Part shown: piece by piece, positions 16,914-25,883 of the stretch
How positions within the stretch are numbered: the first letter of the stretch is position 1
How the letters are laid out: each line of letters starts with the position of its first letter
Source: Candidatus Bathyarchaeota archaeon
GTDB taxonomy: Archaea > Thermoproteota > Bathyarchaeia > TCS64
DNA length: 64,000 nt
Reading direction: 5' to 3'
Assembly: GCA_026014815.1 (NCBI GenBank)
Contig: JAOZHP010000048.1
Location: 1 to 64,000 of the forward strand
Program-made: the position numbers and the translations under genes
Notes under the pieces: generated by a model
Database searches by the model: none
Seen by the model: only the letters and a program-made list of their open reading frames with translations
Told to the model about the DNA's origin: nothing

Positions 16914-17366
16914 ATGGATGAGCTAACAGACCGCGAGGAAGACTATCTAAAAGCAATTCTTGAAGTAACAAAAACCAAGGGATACGCAAGAATCAAGGAT
17001 ATAGCAATGAAAGTAAATGTTAAACCAGCTTCAGCAGTCGGTATGATGAAAAAACTCTCCAAAAAGAAATATGTGAATTATCAGAAATACGAGGGCATAA
17101 CCTTAACAGAGTCAGGGATGATACATGCTGAAGCCATTACCCTAAGACACGAGATATTCAAGAAGTTTCTCCGAATCATCTGCGTACCTGATCAGGTAGC
17201 TGAGAAGGACGCTCACATTCTCGAACATCAACTAGATCCCAAGACTATTATCCAGTTTAAAAAGTTCGTCGAGTTCATTACAAATGCTACTGAGCGCCCT
17301 CTTATAGTCTCTAGATTGATGGAGATGTTTAAAAAATTCTCCGATGAAGCTGATAGACCAAACTGA
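16914..17366 (+). CDS. DtxR/MntR-family metal-dependent repressor
   Basis: A 150-residue regulator. The N-terminal winged helix (LTDREEDYLKAILEV, then VKPASAVGMMKKLSKKKYV) is followed by a metal-binding and dimerisation domain with TLRHEIFKKFL, CVPDQVAEKDAHILEHQL. These Glu, Cys and His residues are the expected Fe/Mn ligands. No SH3 domain is present, as in MntR. It sits between the nickel/FmdE cluster and the feo operon, and both its own promoter and that of feo carry its predicted operator. Confidence 0.92.
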   Translation: MDELTDREEDYLKAILEVTKTKGYARIKDIAMKVNVKPASAVGMMKKLSKKKYVNYQKYEGITLTESGMIHAEAITLRHEIFKKFLRIICVPDQVAEKDAHILEHQLDPKTIIQFKKFVEFITNATERPLIVSRLMEMFKKFSDEADRPN

Positions 17367-17494
17367 AATCAACCCCATAATCTCAATTTAGATTCACCCT
17401 GTTGACCAATAAATGGATATATAAAACTGTATGAACACGCTTTCATAGGATTATACGTCGAAGATTAGGATGCATATTATTTATTCTAATATTG

Positions 17495-17508
17495 TTAGGG
17501 TTGCCTAT
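17495..17508 (+). promoter_or_regulatory. Weaker DtxR-type half-site pair upstream of feo
   Basis: TTAGGGTTGCCTAT keeps the two arms TTAGG and CCTA at the spacing of the strong operators, 66 bases upstream of the main feo operator. It may give cooperative binding. Confidence 0.4.
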
Positions 17509-17560
17509 CATTCTCCTATCTTGTTTTGGGAATTGTATATCTATACCTAACCTGTAATAA

Positions 17561-17576
17561 TTTAGGATAGCCTAAA
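17561..17576 (+). promoter_or_regulatory. DtxR-type operator of the feo operon
   Basis: TTTAGGATAGCCTAAA has the same arms (TTTAGG/CCTAAA) as the operator at 16886. It lies 19 bases before feoA, so iron-loaded regulator should shut off ferrous iron uptake. Confidence 0.75.
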
Positions 17577-17595
17577 ATTTGGTAAGGTATGACGG

Positions 17596-17838
17596 ATGAA
17601 TAAGAAGCTGAGCGAACTAGAGCCCGGCGATACGGGTGTCGTGGTTAAAATTGGTGGAAGTAGTTCAACGAGACGCAGGATAATGGACATGGGCGTGGTC
17701 CGGGGAACCAGGGTCGTCTTGATACGCAGGGCTCCCCTCGGTGACCCTGTGGAGCTGGAGATCAGAGACTATAATCTCAGCCTAAGGAAGAGGGAGGCCG
17801 AAAACATCTACGTCGAGATGGAGGACATAATAGAGTGA
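17596..17838 (+). CDS. feoA: FeoA-like SH3-domain protein, first copy
   Basis: An 80-residue SH3-fold protein (LSELEPGDTGVVVKI, RRRIMDMGVVRGTRVVLIRRAP), the usual FeoA pattern. FeoA works with the FeoB iron channel on the inner side of the membrane. AAGGT lies seven bases before ATG 17596. It heads the operon and overlaps the second feoA by four bases. Confidence 0.92.
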   Translation: MNKKLSELEPGDTGVVVKIGGSSSTRRRIMDMGVVRGTRVVLIRRAPLGDPVELEIRDYNLSLRKREAENIYVEMEDIIE

Positions 17839-18116
17839 ATGATGAAAACCTGCTAACACAGCATACGCAACTGTTAGAGGTTGAAAAGATGAGAATGCCC
17901 TTGATAATGCTGTCTGAGGGCGCTAAAGCGACCGTCATAGAGGTCCATGGCGGCAGAAGCCTATGTAGACGGCTGGCGGAGATGGGGTTCAACGTGGGAG
18001 ATAGGGTGTTGATGATCAAGAACCACAGGCCCGGGCCAGTCATGGTTGAGGTGAAGGACAGCAGGGTAGCTCTCGGTAGAGGGGTAACCATGAAGATAAT
18101 TGTGGAGGAGAACTGA
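17835..18116 (+). CDS. feoA: FeoA-like SH3-domain protein, second copy
   Basis: A 93-residue FeoA with EGAKATVIEVHGG, then CRRLAEMGFNVGDRVLMIKN. The frame opens with GTG 17835, overlapping the previous stop. However, the FeoA fold begins only near residue 24, and ATG 17889, which has GAGGTT upstream, is equally plausible. Two different FeoA proteins in one operon are common in archaea and may act as a heteromer with FeoB. Confidence 0.9.
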   Translation: MNDENLLTQHTQLLEVEKMRMPLIMLSEGAKATVIEVHGGRSLCRRLAEMGFNVGDRVLMIKNHRPGPVMVEVKDSRVALGRGVTMKIIVEEN

Positions 18117-18117
18117 A

Positions 18118-18822
18118 ATGCTGTATACCGTGGCTTTGATTGGAAACCCGAACGTGGGCAAGAGTGTGGTCTTCAACAACATGGTTCCAGGCGCCAGACA
18201 GCATGTAGGGAACTGGCCTGGAAAGACTGTTGACAAGAAATTTGGCAAGTTCTCCTATAGAGGAACAGAGATAGATGTGGTCGATTTACCGGGGACATAT
18301 AGCCTGACCGCTAGGGCTGTAGACGAGCTTATCGCAAGAAACTTCATAGTCGAGGAGAAGCCCGACATAGTAGTGAACATCGTAGACGCCTCCAACATTG
18401 AGAGAAACCTCTACCTAACCTTGTTGCTACTTGAGCTGAACACCAACGTCGTGGTTGCCCTGAACATGATGGACATCGCGGATGAGAAGGGTTACGAGAT
18501 TGATGTTGAGAATCTATCCGAACGATTAGGCGTCCCTGTAATCCCAATAGTGGCGACAAAGAAGCAAGGCATGGATCGGCTCAAGGACGCAATCCTAGAG
18601 GCTGTGAAGAGGAAAAGCGTTACGGAGACGAAGATAACCTACGGCGTGGAGATCGAGGGGCTTGTTGACATAATAATCCGCATCATCAACAAGGACACAG
18701 GTCTAGCCGAGAAGTATCCAGTGAGGTGGATGGCTATCAAGCTCCTCGAGAAGGACGAGGATATCTTAGAGAAGATCAAGGGGAGCACTGTTGAAGGCGA
18801 GATCTTGAAGGCATTAGCATGA
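18118..18822 (+). CDS. feoB: FeoB GTPase domain as a separate protein
   Basis: About 234 residues: the soluble G-protein part of FeoB. G1 is GNPNVGKS near the start, G3 is DLPGTYSL, G4 is NMMD (the base-specificity NxxD), and a helical linker follows. The start is ATG 18118 with GGAGAACTG upstream; an in-frame TTG at 18100 is less likely. The gene stops before any membrane span and overlaps the membrane half by four bases (ATGA), so the two parts are made as separate coupled chains. Confidence 0.92.
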   Translation: MLYTVALIGNPNVGKSVVFNNMVPGARQHVGNWPGKTVDKKFGKFSYRGTEIDVVDLPGTYSLTARAVDELIARNFIVEEKPDIVVNIVDASNIERNLYLTLLLLELNTNVVVALNMMDIADEKGYEIDVENLSERLGVPVIPIVATKKQGMDRLKDAILEAVKRKSVTETKITYGVEIEGLVDIIIRIINKDTGLAEKYPVRWMAIKLLEKDEDILEKIKGSTVEGEILKALA

Positions 18823-20102
18823 GCGTACAAGAGGTATTGGGAGAAGACCCCGAGATAGTCCTGGCGGACAAGAGATACGAGATCATCAGCGAGATACTTG
18901 AGATGAGCCTCGTAAGGGGTAGGAGGAAGTGGAGCAGCAGCGACATGCTCGACAAGGTTTTCCTAGACAAGTGGCTTGGAATCCCCGTCTTCCTCTCCTT
19001 CATGTGGATGCTGTTCACCTTCGCCATAGAGACCTCAGGAGTCTACATGACCCTCGTAGAGACGTGGATGGGGTGGCTGGGAGGCTGGTTCACGTGGATA
19101 GGTAATGAGTTCGTCGTGTCGCTCATAGTCGACGGCGTTATCGGTGGACTGGGTGGAGTGCTGGTGTTCATACCACCCATTTTCTTCACCTTCCTCGGCA
19201 TCTCTATACTGGAGGATAGCGGATACATGGCTCGTGCCGCCTTCGTCGTTGACAGGATTATGTACAAGTTGGGCCTCCATGGTAGGTCATTCATACCATT
19301 GTTGCTGGGATTCGGATGCAACGTGCCGGGGATCATGGCTTGCAGGAGCATCGAGGGAGAGAACGATAGACTAGTAACCATACTGGTGAATCCATTGATG
19401 TCATGTGGGGCCCGGCTCCCCGTTTATGTCCTCGTCGCCGGCGCCTTCTGGAGTTCGACGCAAGCTAGTGGAGTCGTCTGGTCCATGTATCTACTCGGCA
19501 TGGTTCTGGCCGTCGTGATTGCCTTCCTTCTGAGGAAAACACTCCTCAGGGGAGAACCAGCGCCCTTCATAATGGAGCTTCCCCCCTACAGGGCTCCAAC
19601 CCTCCACGGGTCGGTGGTCCACATGTGGGAGAGAGGATTCCTCTTCCTGAAGAAGGCCGGGACGTACCTGCTTGGGGCGGGGATACTCGTCTGGTTCCTC
19701 GCCAGCTTCCCCATGGGTGCGCCTATAGAACAGACGTACGCTGGGATGATTGGACACGCCGTAGAGCCATTGCTGAGGCCTCTGGGATTCGACTGGAGGA
19801 TCGGGGCGGCCCTCGTCTTCGGCCTGCTGGCTAAGGAGGTCGTCGTCGAGGCGTTAATCATCATATTCGCGGTTGAAGGCGAAGCCGCCATCTCTGCGAC
19901 TATAGCCGCAACCTTAACCCCTATCCAAGGATTGGCGCTAATGGTCTTCGTGCTACTGTATGTGCCATGTATTGCAGTGGTGGCGACGATAAAAGCGGAG
20001 ACGAACTCCTGGAAGTGGACCCTGTTCGGCCCTGTCTACCAGACCGTGCTGGCATGGATAATGGCGTACCTGGTAGTTGTAGTAGGAGGAGCTGTGCTCT
20101 AG
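18819..20102 (+). CDS. feoB: FeoB membrane domain as a separate protein
   Basis: A 427-residue protein carrying the ferrous-iron permease of FeoB: two Gate regions with the conserved cysteines in LLGFGCNVPGIMA and NPLMSCGARLPVY, and about eight spans. No GTPase motif is present; that is supplied by the preceding gene. The overlap with that gene and the in-family breakpoint make a true gene split more likely than a sequencing frameshift. Confidence 0.93.
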   Translation: MSVQEVLGEDPEIVLADKRYEIISEILEMSLVRGRRKWSSSDMLDKVFLDKWLGIPVFLSFMWMLFTFAIETSGVYMTLVETWMGWLGGWFTWIGNEFVVSLIVDGVIGGLGGVLVFIPPIFFTFLGISILEDSGYMARAAFVVDRIMYKLGLHGRSFIPLLLGFGCNVPGIMACRSIEGENDRLVTILVNPLMSCGARLPVYVLVAGAFWSSTQASGVVWSMYLLGMVLAVVIAFLLRKTLLRGEPAPFIMELPPYRAPTLHGSVVHMWERGFLFLKKAGTYLLGAGILVWFLASFPMGAPIEQTYAGMIGHAVEPLLRPLGFDWRIGAALVFGLLAKEVVVEALIIIFAVEGEAAISATIAATLTPIQGLALMVFVLLYVPCIAVVATIKAETNSWKWTLFGPVYQTVLAWIMAYLVVVVGGAVL

Positions 20103-20114
20103 GAGGAGAGTTGA

Positions 20115-20561
20115 ATGGGATTCGATAAAGGTAAAGGGCAGATGGTCGGCATCTACACGGCTCTGATAGGTGTACTGTACACCGTATTAGGGGTAATTGA
20201 GATATTCGGGTGGCTCGGAGTGGAAATCCTGCCGCGGCTGGCGGGGCTCTTCTTCGTGGTCAACGACGCCTTCAACGGCTTCGTGCTGCTGGTGATTGGA
20301 CTGGTCTACTTGAAAGGTGTAGGATCAGTGATGAGCGGTGAACGTGAGGGCCTCAGCTACGTAAGCGTGGGCGCCCTCATGTCCACGGTGCTTCTCACCC
20401 TATACGTAGCCAACATCATTTCAAATGGGTTGGGGCTGGTGTTGGGCTTCGAGGACTGGTTGGGGTGGACTGTGTGGGATGACTTCAGACCTGGGTTGAT
20501 ACTTTGGGTGCTGGCGATACCGGCAGTGCTCGTCGCCTTGAAGAAGGAGTGGAGAGAGTAG
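20115..20561 (+). CDS. Four-span membrane protein of the feo operon
   Basis: A 148-residue protein with four hydrophobic segments (roughly residues 10-30, 38-66, 80-105 and 125-143). GGAGGAGAG precedes ATG 20115. It is 12 bases after feoB and 6 before the FeoC-like gene. I do not recognise the family; the position suggests a helper in iron transport. Confidence 0.8.
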   Translation: MGFDKGKGQMVGIYTALIGVLYTVLGVIEIFGWLGVEILPRLAGLFFVVNDAFNGFVLLVIGLVYLKGVGSVMSGEREGLSYVSVGALMSTVLLTLYVANIISNGLGLVLGFEDWLGWTVWDDFRPGLILWVLAIPAVLVALKKEWRE

Positions 20562-20567
20562 GAGACC

Positions 20568-20825
20568 ATGATAAGGGAGGTGTTGAGAGTGATCTATGAC
20601 GATGGACTTGTTTGTAAGAGAGATGTCTCGAAAAAATCGGGAGTTCAGGAATCCACTCTGGACGGAATTCTATCCCTTCTTTTATCCAAGGGTTACCTTG
20701 AAATTGACGAAAAATTTCTAGATTTATCAAGAGGTTGTATGGGATGCCCCTTTAACTCGAATTGTATGATGAAGAACGATGGTGAAGTATATTTAATCAC
20801 CGAAAAGGGGAGAAGGCTGCTTTAA
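20568..20825 (+). CDS. FeoC-like winged-helix Fe-S protein
   Basis: An 85-residue winged helix (EVLRVIYDDGLVCKRDVSKK, then QESTLDGILSLLLSKGYL) followed by CMGCPFNSNC, a cluster-binding loop with spacing C-x2-C-x5-C, and a final strand. FeoC proteins have this layout and regulate or stabilise FeoB in response to iron or oxygen. It is the last gene of the feo operon. Confidence 0.82.
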   Translation: MIREVLRVIYDDGLVCKRDVSKKSGVQESTLDGILSLLLSKGYLEIDEKFLDLSRGCMGCPFNSNCMMKNDGEVYLITEKGRRLL

Positions 20826-20899
20826 ACTGATGTGAAAAAATGTTAAAGTCATGCTTTGTAGACGCACGTGCGAGGGCACATATATACATAATAAAACTT

Positions 20900-20940
20900 G
20901 AACTTGATAGTCTAAATGATAGTCTGGACCTACCCCCGCT
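20900..20940. repeat. AGTCTAAAC/GTCTAGAC intergenic repeat, copy 2
   Basis: GAACTTGATAGTCTAAATGA then TAGTCTGGACCTACCCCCGC differs from the copy at 14851 by a handful of bases. It lies in the gap between the feo operon and the convergent TrmB gene. Confidence 0.75.
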
Positions 20941-20963
20941 GCGCACGTATATTAGATGGGTTT

Positions 20964-21773
20964 TTAGGTTAAAATGTTTGTGCTTTCTTGCCATCGAATT
21001 TCAAGCATTTCCTTAAGCATAAAGACAAAGCCTTTTTCATCACTCCACCAAGTAGATAAATCCTTCCCAGTTCGAAACCCACCGAAAACAACCTCAGAAT
21101 TATCCACCACCACACCAATACCCATAAACCTATAATCATCCGAATTAACCCACCTCAACTGGACTAAATCACCAAAAGACTCCAGAAAAGCATCATCCAC
21201 ATCCAAAACACCTGCCAACATAATCTTAACTTCAACCCCTTGACTAGACAACACTTTCAAAACCCTAGCCCACCGATCTTTAAAAACCCGTAAAAACCCC
21301 TCATTCTCGGTTGTAAACCCCATAAAAATCTCAGATTCAGCATTAGTGATCAAATCCTCAACTTTTCGAACAACGTTATTAAAACCCCTAATAGTCCACA
21401 ACTCACCTTTTTCAGCAATTAAATCAGATGTAGACAACTTAGACAACTCTTTTATAATCTCATTTTCAGCATTTTGTAGTTTTAAAACAATCCTGTCCTT
21501 AGCAATCGATAACGCATATTTCGCAGGAACAGCCTTATAAAAAGAAGGACGCCCTCTCTGAACAACAACCCAACCCTTTTTCTCCAAATTATTCAATACA
21601 AAGTAAATCTTTGAATGAGGAATTCCCGTGAGTTCTACAATTTCATTGGCAGTTCCTTTAGTTAAGGATAGTAATGCAACATAAGTACGAGCTTCATAAT
21701 CAGTGAGCCCAAAATGTTTAAAGTTTTTATTTAAATCAACCACAACATCCAAACCATTCACCCTTTTCACCAT
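20964..21773 (-). CDS. TrmB-family transcriptional regulator
   Basis: About 269 residues from ATG 21773. The frame is open to 21890, but the family begins near LNKNFKHFGLTDYEARTYVALL. The winged helix ends at VVQRGRPSFYKAVPA, a coiled-coil dimer helix follows (AENEIIKELSKL), and the C-terminal half (IFMGFTTE to VVFGGFRTG) is the PLD-like effector domain of TrmB-like proteins that lack a sugar site. It is divergent from the second ABC/NEW3 operon and is its likely regulator. Confidence 0.87.
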   Translation of the reverse strand: MVKRVNGLDVVVDLNKNFKHFGLTDYEARTYVALLSLTKGTANEIVELTGIPHSKIYFVLNNLEKKGWVVVQRGRPSFYKAVPAKYALSIAKDRIVLKLQNAENEIIKELSKLSTSDLIAEKGELWTIRGFNNVVRKVEDLITNAESEIFMGFTTENEGFLRVFKDRWARVLKVLSSQGVEVKIMLAGVLDVDDAFLESFGDLVQLRWVNSDDYRFMGIGVVVDNSEVVFGGFRTGKDLSTWWSDEKGFVFMLKEMLEIRWQESTNILT

Positions 21774-21790
21774 ATACTTCGTTTCAAAAA

Positions 21791-21823
21791 GCTTATAAAA
21801 CTTTTTACCCCCCACAGGGGTAA
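21791..21823 (+). promoter_or_regulatory. TATA box and inverted-repeat operator of ABC cassette 2
   Basis: CTTATAAAAC (about 21791) is TATA-like. Shortly after it lies the perfect inverted repeat TTACCCC-CCACA-GGGGTAA (21805-21823). It lies between the divergent TrmB-type gene and the ABC operon, at a place where binding would block transcription of the operon. Confidence 0.6.
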
Positions 21824-21853
21824 TACAGTAAAAGAGGAGAAGAGCCAAGAAGA

Positions 21854-22801
21854 ATGACAGCACTCGCCGTAGATACAATCGAACTGACAAAAACCTTCGG
21901 AGAGTTAACTGCAGTCAATCACCTAAATCTCCAAATAAACAAGGGTGAAATTTTCGGCCTACTAGGACCAAACGGAGCAGGGAAAACAACTGCAATTCGG
22001 ATGCTTTGTGGAATCCTTGCTCCTACAAGCGGAGAAGCAAATGTACTGGGAATCAACGTAAACAGAGATCCTGAATCAATACGTCAAATAATTGGATACA
22101 TGTCTCAAGGATTCATACTATACAAAGACTTAACGGTACACCAAAACCTGGATTTCTTCGCTAAACTATACAGCGTACCCAAATCAACAAGAGATTCACG
22201 AATAATCGAGATGCTTGATCTAGTCGATTTACAAGACTTCAGTAAGATGTTAGCTGGGAATTTGAGTGGGGGAATGAGGCAACGGCTTGCTCTTGCTGTT
22301 GCATTAGTTCATGAACCTGAACTACTTATCTTGGATGAACCAACTGCAGGAATAGACCCGCCTCTACGAAGAACGTTTTGGAAATTTTTTAAACAACTTA
22401 AGAACGATGACATTACTTTGTTAGTTACAACTCATTACATGGATGAATCTGAAAACTGTGATAGAGTTGGTATCATTAGTCATGGAAAACTCGCCACAGT
22501 TGGAAGCCCTTCAGAGATTAAAAGATCAATTTATGGTGGAAGTGTAATTGAGGTTGAAGTCCTTGGAAACCCTCGAATTGATGAAGCTGAGATAGAACAC
22601 ATTGATGTCATATCTAAAATACTAAAAATTGAAGACACAGATAACGGGTTTAAAAAGGTCTATTTTATCGTAAGTGATATTAGCTTAAGTTATCCTGTAA
22701 TCAATTCATTCTTTTCAGGAAAAGGCTTAGAGATAAGGTCAATCCGTGAAGTCCATGTGAGCATGGAAGATGCATTCATAAAATTTACAGAAGGTCAATA
22801 G
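21854..22801 (+). CDS. ABC transporter ATP-binding protein, cassette 2
   Basis: A 315-residue DrrA-type ATPase. Walker A is GPNGAGKTT, the signature is LSGGMRQR, Walker B is LLILDEPT and the H-loop is TTHYM. The last 80 residues form the extra C-terminal domain of this subfamily. The permease starts right after its stop. It is paralogous to the ATPase at 6866. Confidence 0.94.
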   Translation: MTALAVDTIELTKTFGELTAVNHLNLQINKGEIFGLLGPNGAGKTTAIRMLCGILAPTSGEANVLGINVNRDPESIRQIIGYMSQGFILYKDLTVHQNLDFFAKLYSVPKSTRDSRIIEMLDLVDLQDFSKMLAGNLSGGMRQRLALAVALVHEPELLILDEPTAGIDPPLRRTFWKFFKQLKNDDITLLVTTHYMDESENCDRVGIISHGKLATVGSPSEIKRSIYGGSVIEVEVLGNPRIDEAEIEHIDVISKILKIEDTDNGFKKVYFIVSDISLSYPVINSFFSGKGLEIRSIREVHVSMEDAFIKFTEGQ

Positions 22802-23923
22802 ATGTCATTAATGCGTTTTTCGGCGATGGTACAAAAAGAGTTCTTGCAATTCATACGAGATCGCAGAACCTTAATCATTGCATTTGGCCTACCTATGATA
22901 TTTTTATTATCGTTTGCCTCCGCGTCGGTAGATGACATCCAGAATCTTCCAATTGCTGTTGTTAACGAAGATATGGATGGATCTCTTAGTAGGGATGTAA
23001 TTGCAGAACTGGAGAAATCCCAATTACTCACCACTTCAATTTACTATAACAGTGTTCACGATGCAAGGCAAGCTGTGATAAACGGAGAAGTTTGGGGTGC
23101 GATAATAATCCCATCAGGATTCTCAGAAGGGATACAGATGAGCAGGATTGCTCCACTTGTATTTTATCTTGATAATTCGAAGCTTTTAATGAGACTAGTA
23201 CAGCCAGAGTTTTATGCTATTACATCTAAATTAAGTCAACAATTCTCAATACAGTTTCAGACAGCAAATGTATTACCTGGAGTCCATGTTGAGGCTGTTG
23301 CCATTCCAGTGTTTGGTACATTATCAACAACTGCCAGCTCGGCTCCTCTGGCTGTTGCGCTTGTCCTTCAACAAACAGGGATAATATTAACGGCAGTTTC
23401 AATAACCCGTGAAAAAGAGCAAGGAACCTTTGAACATTTAGTAGTTACACCAGTCACAATCCTAGAAATTCTATTTAGTAAATTTGTGACGTATTTCATA
23501 TTATCTTCAATAATTGCAACCATAATGTATGGAGCAATGAGTATCGGATACAGTCTAGACTTATTTGGAAGCCTTATCTCGGTTTCAGTATTGACAATGT
23601 TATACATTGTTGTGTCTATAGGCATGGGCCTCATTATTGCTGTAACTTCCGCTAACCAATTACAAGCGCTTCAAGTTGGGTCCTTCTTACTTTTACCGGC
23701 AATGATCTTCTCAGGAATGTTAATACCAATAGAAGGTATGAAGACATATGCTAGAATTATCGCATACTTGAATCCTGTTTATCTTTACAGTACAGGCATG
23801 ACAAAAATCCTACAGAGCAGGCTTAGCATATTTAACATGAATGACATCGTGATTCAAATGTTACTGATCATCGTCGTAACATTTGGATTAAGCGTGAAAA
23901 CATTTTCCAAAACAATAAAATGA
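22802..23923 (+). CDS. ABC-2 transporter permease, cassette 2
   Basis: A 373-residue ABC-2 permease of the YbhR/DrrB kind: one N-terminal span (about residues 25-40), a large extracellular domain (VVNEDMDGSLSRDV onwards to about 150), then five spans. TREKEQGTFEHLVVTPV is the cytoplasmic coupling helix. It forms an exporter with the preceding ATPase. Unlike its counterpart at 7607 it has the classical big external domain, so the two cassettes use different permease subtypes. Confidence 0.92.
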   Translation: MSLMRFSAMVQKEFLQFIRDRRTLIIAFGLPMIFLLSFASASVDDIQNLPIAVVNEDMDGSLSRDVIAELEKSQLLTTSIYYNSVHDARQAVINGEVWGAIIIPSGFSEGIQMSRIAPLVFYLDNSKLLMRLVQPEFYAITSKLSQQFSIQFQTANVLPGVHVEAVAIPVFGTLSTTASSAPLAVALVLQQTGIILTAVSITREKEQGTFEHLVVTPVTILEILFSKFVTYFILSSIIATIMYGAMSIGYSLDLFGSLISVSVLTMLYIVVSIGMGLIIAVTSANQLQALQVGSFLLLPAMIFSGMLIPIEGMKTYARIIAYLNPVYLYSTGMTKILQSRLSIFNMNDIVIQMLLIIVVTFGLSVKTFSKTIK

Positions 23924-23930
23924 GGAAGAG

Positions 23931-25745
23931 ATGAAAATGAGAAAAAACTTTAGAAAACAAGTAAAAACCGCCCCCAAAACAGTCATGATTATGTTATTCA
24001 TAATCGGCTGTTCATATTTGATGAGTATTCCATCAGCTTTATCAGAAGAGGGTGCTGGAATCAGAATCTATGGACATATCATAGATGAATATGATAACAA
24101 GCTGGAAGATGTTTTGATTAAGATACGAAATCTTGAAACCGACGAGATTGCGGATAAAACCCATAGTTCAGAAAAAGGATATTTCACCTTATCCGTTCCA
24201 ACCCCATCAGTTAACTACGATATTTATTTCATTAAAGACGGTTACGTTGAGGTCACTCTTCCAATAGACATTATACCATACCGCAACCTCAATATTGGCG
24301 AAATTACTTTAATTCAATCACTGAAAATCGAGTCATCGAGTTCAACGAGAGTCACAAATCCTGGGAAAGAGATCATGATCCCAGTTACTATTGGATATTT
24401 TGATAATAAAAATAATGAGAGTATAAAGTTTCAAATTAAGAGTCCAGAAGAATGGAAATCCACTATTCTAAATAGTAACTATGAGGAAATTGAGCAACTT
24501 AGATTATTCGAAGGAGATACTTTACTCATTTACTTGAAAACCAGCGTCCCAATTGAAGCAAATGGCTATTATGATCTATCATTAAAAGCAATTGGCGAAG
24601 AAACCAATTCAACACTTGGTTTTGTGCTTAACGTAGTACCTTGGAGTGATTCCATTTTATCATGTACCTATCCAAGCAAGTTATGTAAACCTGGAGACAC
24701 CGTGAAATTCATTATAACGTTATCAAACCCCATTGATGACGATCTATTCTATCAGCTATCTTTAGAGAGTATTCAATCAAGGGGAGTGTTTTCAATTAAA
24801 AACGAAGTTGGAGAAACCATATCAGCTATCAAAATCGGCAAGGGTCGTCAGGAGAGAGTGATAATCGAGGTTTCTCCACCACCTGATGCAAAAGATAACG
24901 AGTATCAATTGACCTTCATAGCTGACTCCCTTATTAAATCAGAGACAGTTCCGTTAACAGTTACCCTGAGTAAAGATGTCAGCACAGAAGGTGTAATAAA
25001 AATCCAAAATATTTTCGTAGCTCCCCCAAAAACCTATCCTGGTGACAATAAGATCAATCTCAAGGCTTGGATAATTAACACTGGATCAGTGACCCTGGAA
25101 GACGTTGAGGTACAAATAGACCTAGAGAGTCCATTCAAACAATCTTGGAGTGGTTCTAATCAATTAAATATTGGAAACCTTTACCCGAATCAGCCAAGAG
25201 AGACTAGCTTTTACTTCGACCTGAACGATAATGGAGAGTCTGGTGAACATCTATTGACTTTAGATATTGTCACTAGTACACATCTTCAGAGTTTGATTGT
25301 CCCTGTTTTAATCAGTGAAAAAGCCAAGTTAGAGATAATGAGTATAACTCCGTCTCAAATTCAACCTGGGAAAAGTAATGTTGATATAAAAGTTGTTTTT
25401 GCAAATGTTGGAGATACATATGCTGAGGATGTACGTATTGAACTTTTAGGTGGAAATCTAGTTACGGGCACTACTGGGGATTATCTGGGATTTCTTGATG
25501 TTGGTGAAAGCCGAGAGGTTACTTTTACTGTTAACTTTGATTCGTTGATTAGTGTGGGTGATCTTAGACTTAATTTTGATACTATTTGGACCCAGAATGG
25601 AAGACGTTTCACACAGGATGCGGTAATTGATGTCTCTGTATTAGAACCAGAAGGAAATAATAATCTCATCTTTATTGGGATTATAGGAGTCGTTGCTTTG
25701 GGAGGTTTATTCATATATTCTCGCAAACGCACTTCTCAAAGCTAA
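23931..25745 (+). CDS. Membrane-anchored NEW3-type surface protein, cassette 2
   Basis: 604 residues: signal peptide (about residues 18-38), a carboxypeptidase-regulatory-like domain (GHIIDEYDNKLEDVLI), several NEW3/CARDB Ig-like domains, a final span (about 578-596) and a basic tail. It shares the arrangement and motifs of the cassette 1 protein, for example LSCTYPS followed by a GDT turn and LSNP. GAGGAAGAG lies just before the ATG. It probably captures or hands over the exported substrate at the cell surface. Confidence 0.82.
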   Translation: MKMRKNFRKQVKTAPKTVMIMLFIIGCSYLMSIPSALSEEGAGIRIYGHIIDEYDNKLEDVLIKIRNLETDEIADKTHSSEKGYFTLSVPTPSVNYDIYFIKDGYVEVTLPIDIIPYRNLNIGEITLIQSLKIESSSSTRVTNPGKEIMIPVTIGYFDNKNNESIKFQIKSPEEWKSTILNSNYEEIEQLRLFEGDTLLIYLKTSVPIEANGYYDLSLKAIGEETNSTLGFVLNVVPWSDSILSCTYPSKLCKPGDTVKFIITLSNPIDDDLFYQLSLESIQSRGVFSIKNEVGETISAIKIGKGRQERVIIEVSPPPDAKDNEYQLTFIADSLIKSETVPLTVTLSKDVSTEGVIKIQNIFVAPPKTYPGDNKINLKAWIINTGSVTLEDVEVQIDLESPFKQSWSGSNQLNIGNLYPNQPRETSFYFDLNDNGESGEHLLTLDIVTSTHLQSLIVPVLISEKAKLEIMSITPSQIQPGKSNVDIKVVFANVGDTYAEDVRIELLGGNLVTGTTGDYLGFLDVGESREVTFTVNFDSLISVGDLRLNFDTIWTQNGRRFTQDAVIDVSVLEPEGNNNLIFIGIIGVVALGGLFIYSRKRTSQS

Positions 25746-25883
25746 ACAACAAGACCGTAGGCGAAGAGGTAGAAAAAATTACCTTGAGTTCTCCAACCAC
25801 ACCGACTGAACTCCTGTAATTAACTATTATTTATAATAAATTTTAATTCAAGTTTGAGATTTTATTAATATTGGAGATTAGTA

